Shown: piece by piece, positions 13,349-14,847 of the stretch
How positions within the stretch are numbered: position 1 is the first letter of the stretch
How the letters are laid out: each line of letters starts with the position of its first letter
Assembly (NCBI GenBank): GCA_910587865.1
Contig: CAJUNX010000011.1
Span: forward strand, 89,653 to 104,499
Direction of reading: 5' to 3'
DNA: 14,847 nucleotides
DNA from: an uncultured Roseburia sp.
Lineage (GTDB): Bacteria > Bacillota > Clostridia > Lachnospirales > Lachnospiraceae
The notes under the pieces: model-generated
The model's input: the letters and a program-made list of their open reading frames with translations, nothing else
Databases searched by the model: none
Told to the model about the DNA's origin: nothing
Program-made: the position numbers and the translations under genes

Positions 13349-14847
13349 ATGGAAAATAGTAAAAAAAGTTCGATATGGCATGCAAAATCAGACTTCCGCT
13401 CCCTCTTCCTCTCTTACTTCCTGTTATGCGTCATCGCGCTTCTGATTGCCGGCGGCGGATATATTCAGAATTACCGGACCCTGATGAGGACGACAGAGAA
13501 TTACGGCGCACAGCAGGCCTATACCATCACCGAGCAGATCGACAGCCGTCTGATGATCACCATAAAATCTCTCGACATCCTCTCCAGCAAGACCATCCTG
13601 ACAGAATTCGGGAAATATACGGATCAGGAAATATCTGTCAATATCTCGCGGACGCTGGTGCTCAAAGACGAATTCTCCGCCCGGCTGACCACGGATATCT
13701 GTGATGAGCTGTTCATCTGGTTTGACAAAAGCCAGACCATTACGTCAACAACCACCCGCCGGTACAATCTTGCTTTGATGCCTCTTTTTTACCAGGAAAA
13801 CGGGCTGACTGCCGAAGAATTTCAGGACATCATTGGTTATGAAAACCACTGGGGCAGTCATATCTTCCCGGACGGCCGGTTCTGGCTGATGCGGTCGGTA
13901 TATGATGAGCATTATAAGCGCACCGCGGTTCTGATCGCGCTGATGGATTTTGAGGAAATCATCACCCCTATGCTGCCGGCGGATCACGGGAACCTCATAC
14001 TCTTATCCGCAGGGGAGTCCGTCATCTACTCCTCGCCGGCGCTGCCGGATCACCTGGCAGCAGAGATCCTGTCGGATACCAAAAACCGGGCTGTCACGAT
14101 GGACGGGCAGTCCTATCTTCTGACTACCCGGTCTCTCGATTATCCGGGACTGCAGTGCTCTGTGGGGATTCCCGCAGATTCCCTCTACAGCTGGGTTAAG
14201 ATCTTCTGGTATATGATTGCCACCGAATTCACCGGCGCACTCCTGCTTCTCGTTCTACGCATCATTACAGCAGCCACTGTCACCAGCAGCGAAAAGACAG
14301 ATGGAAAAGAACTGCCGGAACTTGTGCGCAAAAGCAGGGAAGCCGGAATGGAAGTAGAAATGGTGATCGGGGATAAAGCCTATTCCGAACAGAAAAATAT
14401 CGAAGCGGCGCAGGACGGCGGTTATGAACTGATTTCCAGGCTAAACGGCATCATTACGCAGGGAAACCGGACAAAAGAGGATGAATTTGAATTTAATAAA
14501 GACGCGGGAATGTACCAGTGTAAGGCAGGACATCTGGCAGTCCGTAAATACCTGGACAGGCGTGAAAAAGAAAAGAAGAATAAAAATCCACGCATGACAT
14601 ACTATTTTGACGTTGAGAAATGTAAACGCTGCCCATACAGGGATGGATGTTATAAGGAAGGCGCGAAAAAGAAAACATACAGTGAAACCCTCAAAAGCGA
14701 TGCCCACAGTAAACAGGCAGAGTTTCAGGAGACAGAACACTTCAAAGAAAAAATGAAGGAGCGTTATAAGATAGAAGCAAAAAACAGCGAGTTAAAGCAC
14801 AGGCATGGTTATGATACGGCGTCATCATCAGGCCTCATTAACATGGA
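13349..14847 (+). CDS. Membrane sensor (probable AraC-type regulator) fused in frame to IS1182 transposase fragment; runs off window
   Basis: One frame stays open for 499 codons to the window end. Residues 1-303 are a sensor: basic N terminus, membrane helix at about 18-39 (LFLSYFLLCVIALLIAGGG), an extracellular domain of about 240 residues, and a second helix at 284-303 (IFWYMIATEFTGALLLLVL). This is the layout of YesS/YtdP-like AraC regulators found beside LplB/YtcP sugar transporters; a YesM-type histidine kinase is the alternative. The expected cytoplasmic part is absent. Instead residue 304 onward is the C-terminal half of an IS1182-family transposase. The start is fixed by a TGA four codons upstream, though no good ribosome binding site is seen. 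As it stands the regulator has no DNA-binding output. Confidence 0.8.
   Translation, partial: MENSKKSSIWHAKSDFRSLFLSYFLLCVIALLIAGGGYIQNYRTLMRTTENYGAQQAYTITEQIDSRLMITIKSLDILSSKTILTEFGKYTDQEISVNISRTLVLKDEFSARLTTDICDELFIWFDKSQTITSTTTRRYNLALMPLFYQENGLTAEEFQDIIGYENHWGSHIFPDGRFWLMRSVYDEHYKRTAVLIALMDFEEIITPMLPADHGNLILLSAGESVIYSSPALPDHLAAEILSDTKNRAVTMDGQSYLLTTRSLDYPGLQCSVGIPADSLYSWVKIFWYMIATEFTGALLLLVLRIITAATVTSSEKTDGKELPELVRKSREAGMEVEMVIGDKAYSEQKNIEAAQDGGYELISRLNGIITQGNRTKEDEFEFNKDAGMYQCKAGHLAVRKYLDRREKEKKNKNPRMTYYFDVEKCKRCPYRDGCYKEGAKKKTYSETLKSDAHSKQAEFQETEHFKEKMKERYKIEAKNSELKHRHGYDTASSSGLINM
14258..14847 (+). mobile_element. IS1182-family transposase, C-terminal fragment
   Basis: From RIITAATVTSSEKTDGKEL onward the translation follows the IS1182-family DDE transposase. 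Motifs in order: MVIGDKAYS, with the second catalytic Asp at chimera residue 342; FNKDAGMYQCKAGH; YFDVEKCKRCPYRDGCY, a cysteine cluster; and ERYKIEAKNSELK, with the catalytic Glu at 476, then HGYD. The first half of the transposase and the left end of the element are missing; the right end lies beyond the window. The segment is richer in A and in AAA lysine codons than the sensor part before it, which fits a foreign origin. No inverted repeat or target duplication is visible at the junction near 14255-14260. Confidence 0.9.

Noticed and set aside
13375..13704. A 109-codon plus-strand frame inside the sensor gene
   Set aside because: It is a shadow of the sensor frame, which shows clear membrane helices and continues to the window end.
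14441..14740. Minus-strand reading frame of 99 codons opposite the transposase
   Set aside because: The plus strand carries unmistakable IS1182 transposase motifs here.

Overview
This is ordinary bacterial chromosomal DNA of moderately high GC, most likely from a gut-type Clostridia member near Lachnospiraceae. The clues are strong AGGAG-type ribosome binding sites, TTGNNN-N17-TATAAT promoters, a beta-glucosidase with permuted domains, an LplB/YtcP-type sugar permease pair and an IS1182-type transposase. The genus cannot be fixed from the sequence alone. I saw no rRNA, tRNA, CRISPR array or phage module.

Layout. 1-288: a compact inverted-repeat element (25-185) and the leader of a GH31 alpha-glycosidase gene (289-2322). 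2422-2461: a strong bidirectional terminator between GH31 and a convergent pair on the minus strand: an orphan 416-residue protein (2464-3714) and a MmcQ/YjbR-family protein (3671-4090). 4102-4287: back-to-back promoters. 4288-6287: a MATE exporter and an RdgB/HAM1-type NTP pyrophosphatase joined by an ATGA stop/start overlap. 6288-6676: no gene recognised. 6677-9358 (minus): a GH3 beta-glycosidase whose two main domains are in reversed order. 9359-9606: divergent promoters. 9607-11516: two ABC sugar permeases. 11537-11687: a second large inverted-repeat element. 11729-13164: a type B carboxylesterase broken by a one-base frameshift just before its catalytic serine. 13187-13234: terminator hairpin. 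13349 to the window end: a membrane sensor gene (probably an AraC-type regulator) whose cytoplasmic output part is replaced, in frame, by the C-terminal half of an IS1182-family transposase.

How the parts fit. GH31, GH3, the oligosaccharide permeases, the esterase and the sensor form a carbohydrate-use neighbourhood. The permeases would import a glycoside or oligosaccharide, the esterase would remove acyl groups, GH3 and GH31 would release beta- and alpha-linked sugars, and the sensor would control expression. No substrate-binding protein or ATPase gene is present, the esterase is frameshifted and the regulator is cut off, so the right half looks like a decaying or rearranged locus, or a region with assembly faults. 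The MmcQ, MATE and RdgB genes look unrelated to sugar use.

I did not find a convincing new multi-gene system. The best leads are the in-frame sensor::transposase chimera, the two ~150-160 nt closed inverted-repeat elements and the unassigned 416-residue protein overlapping the MmcQ gene.
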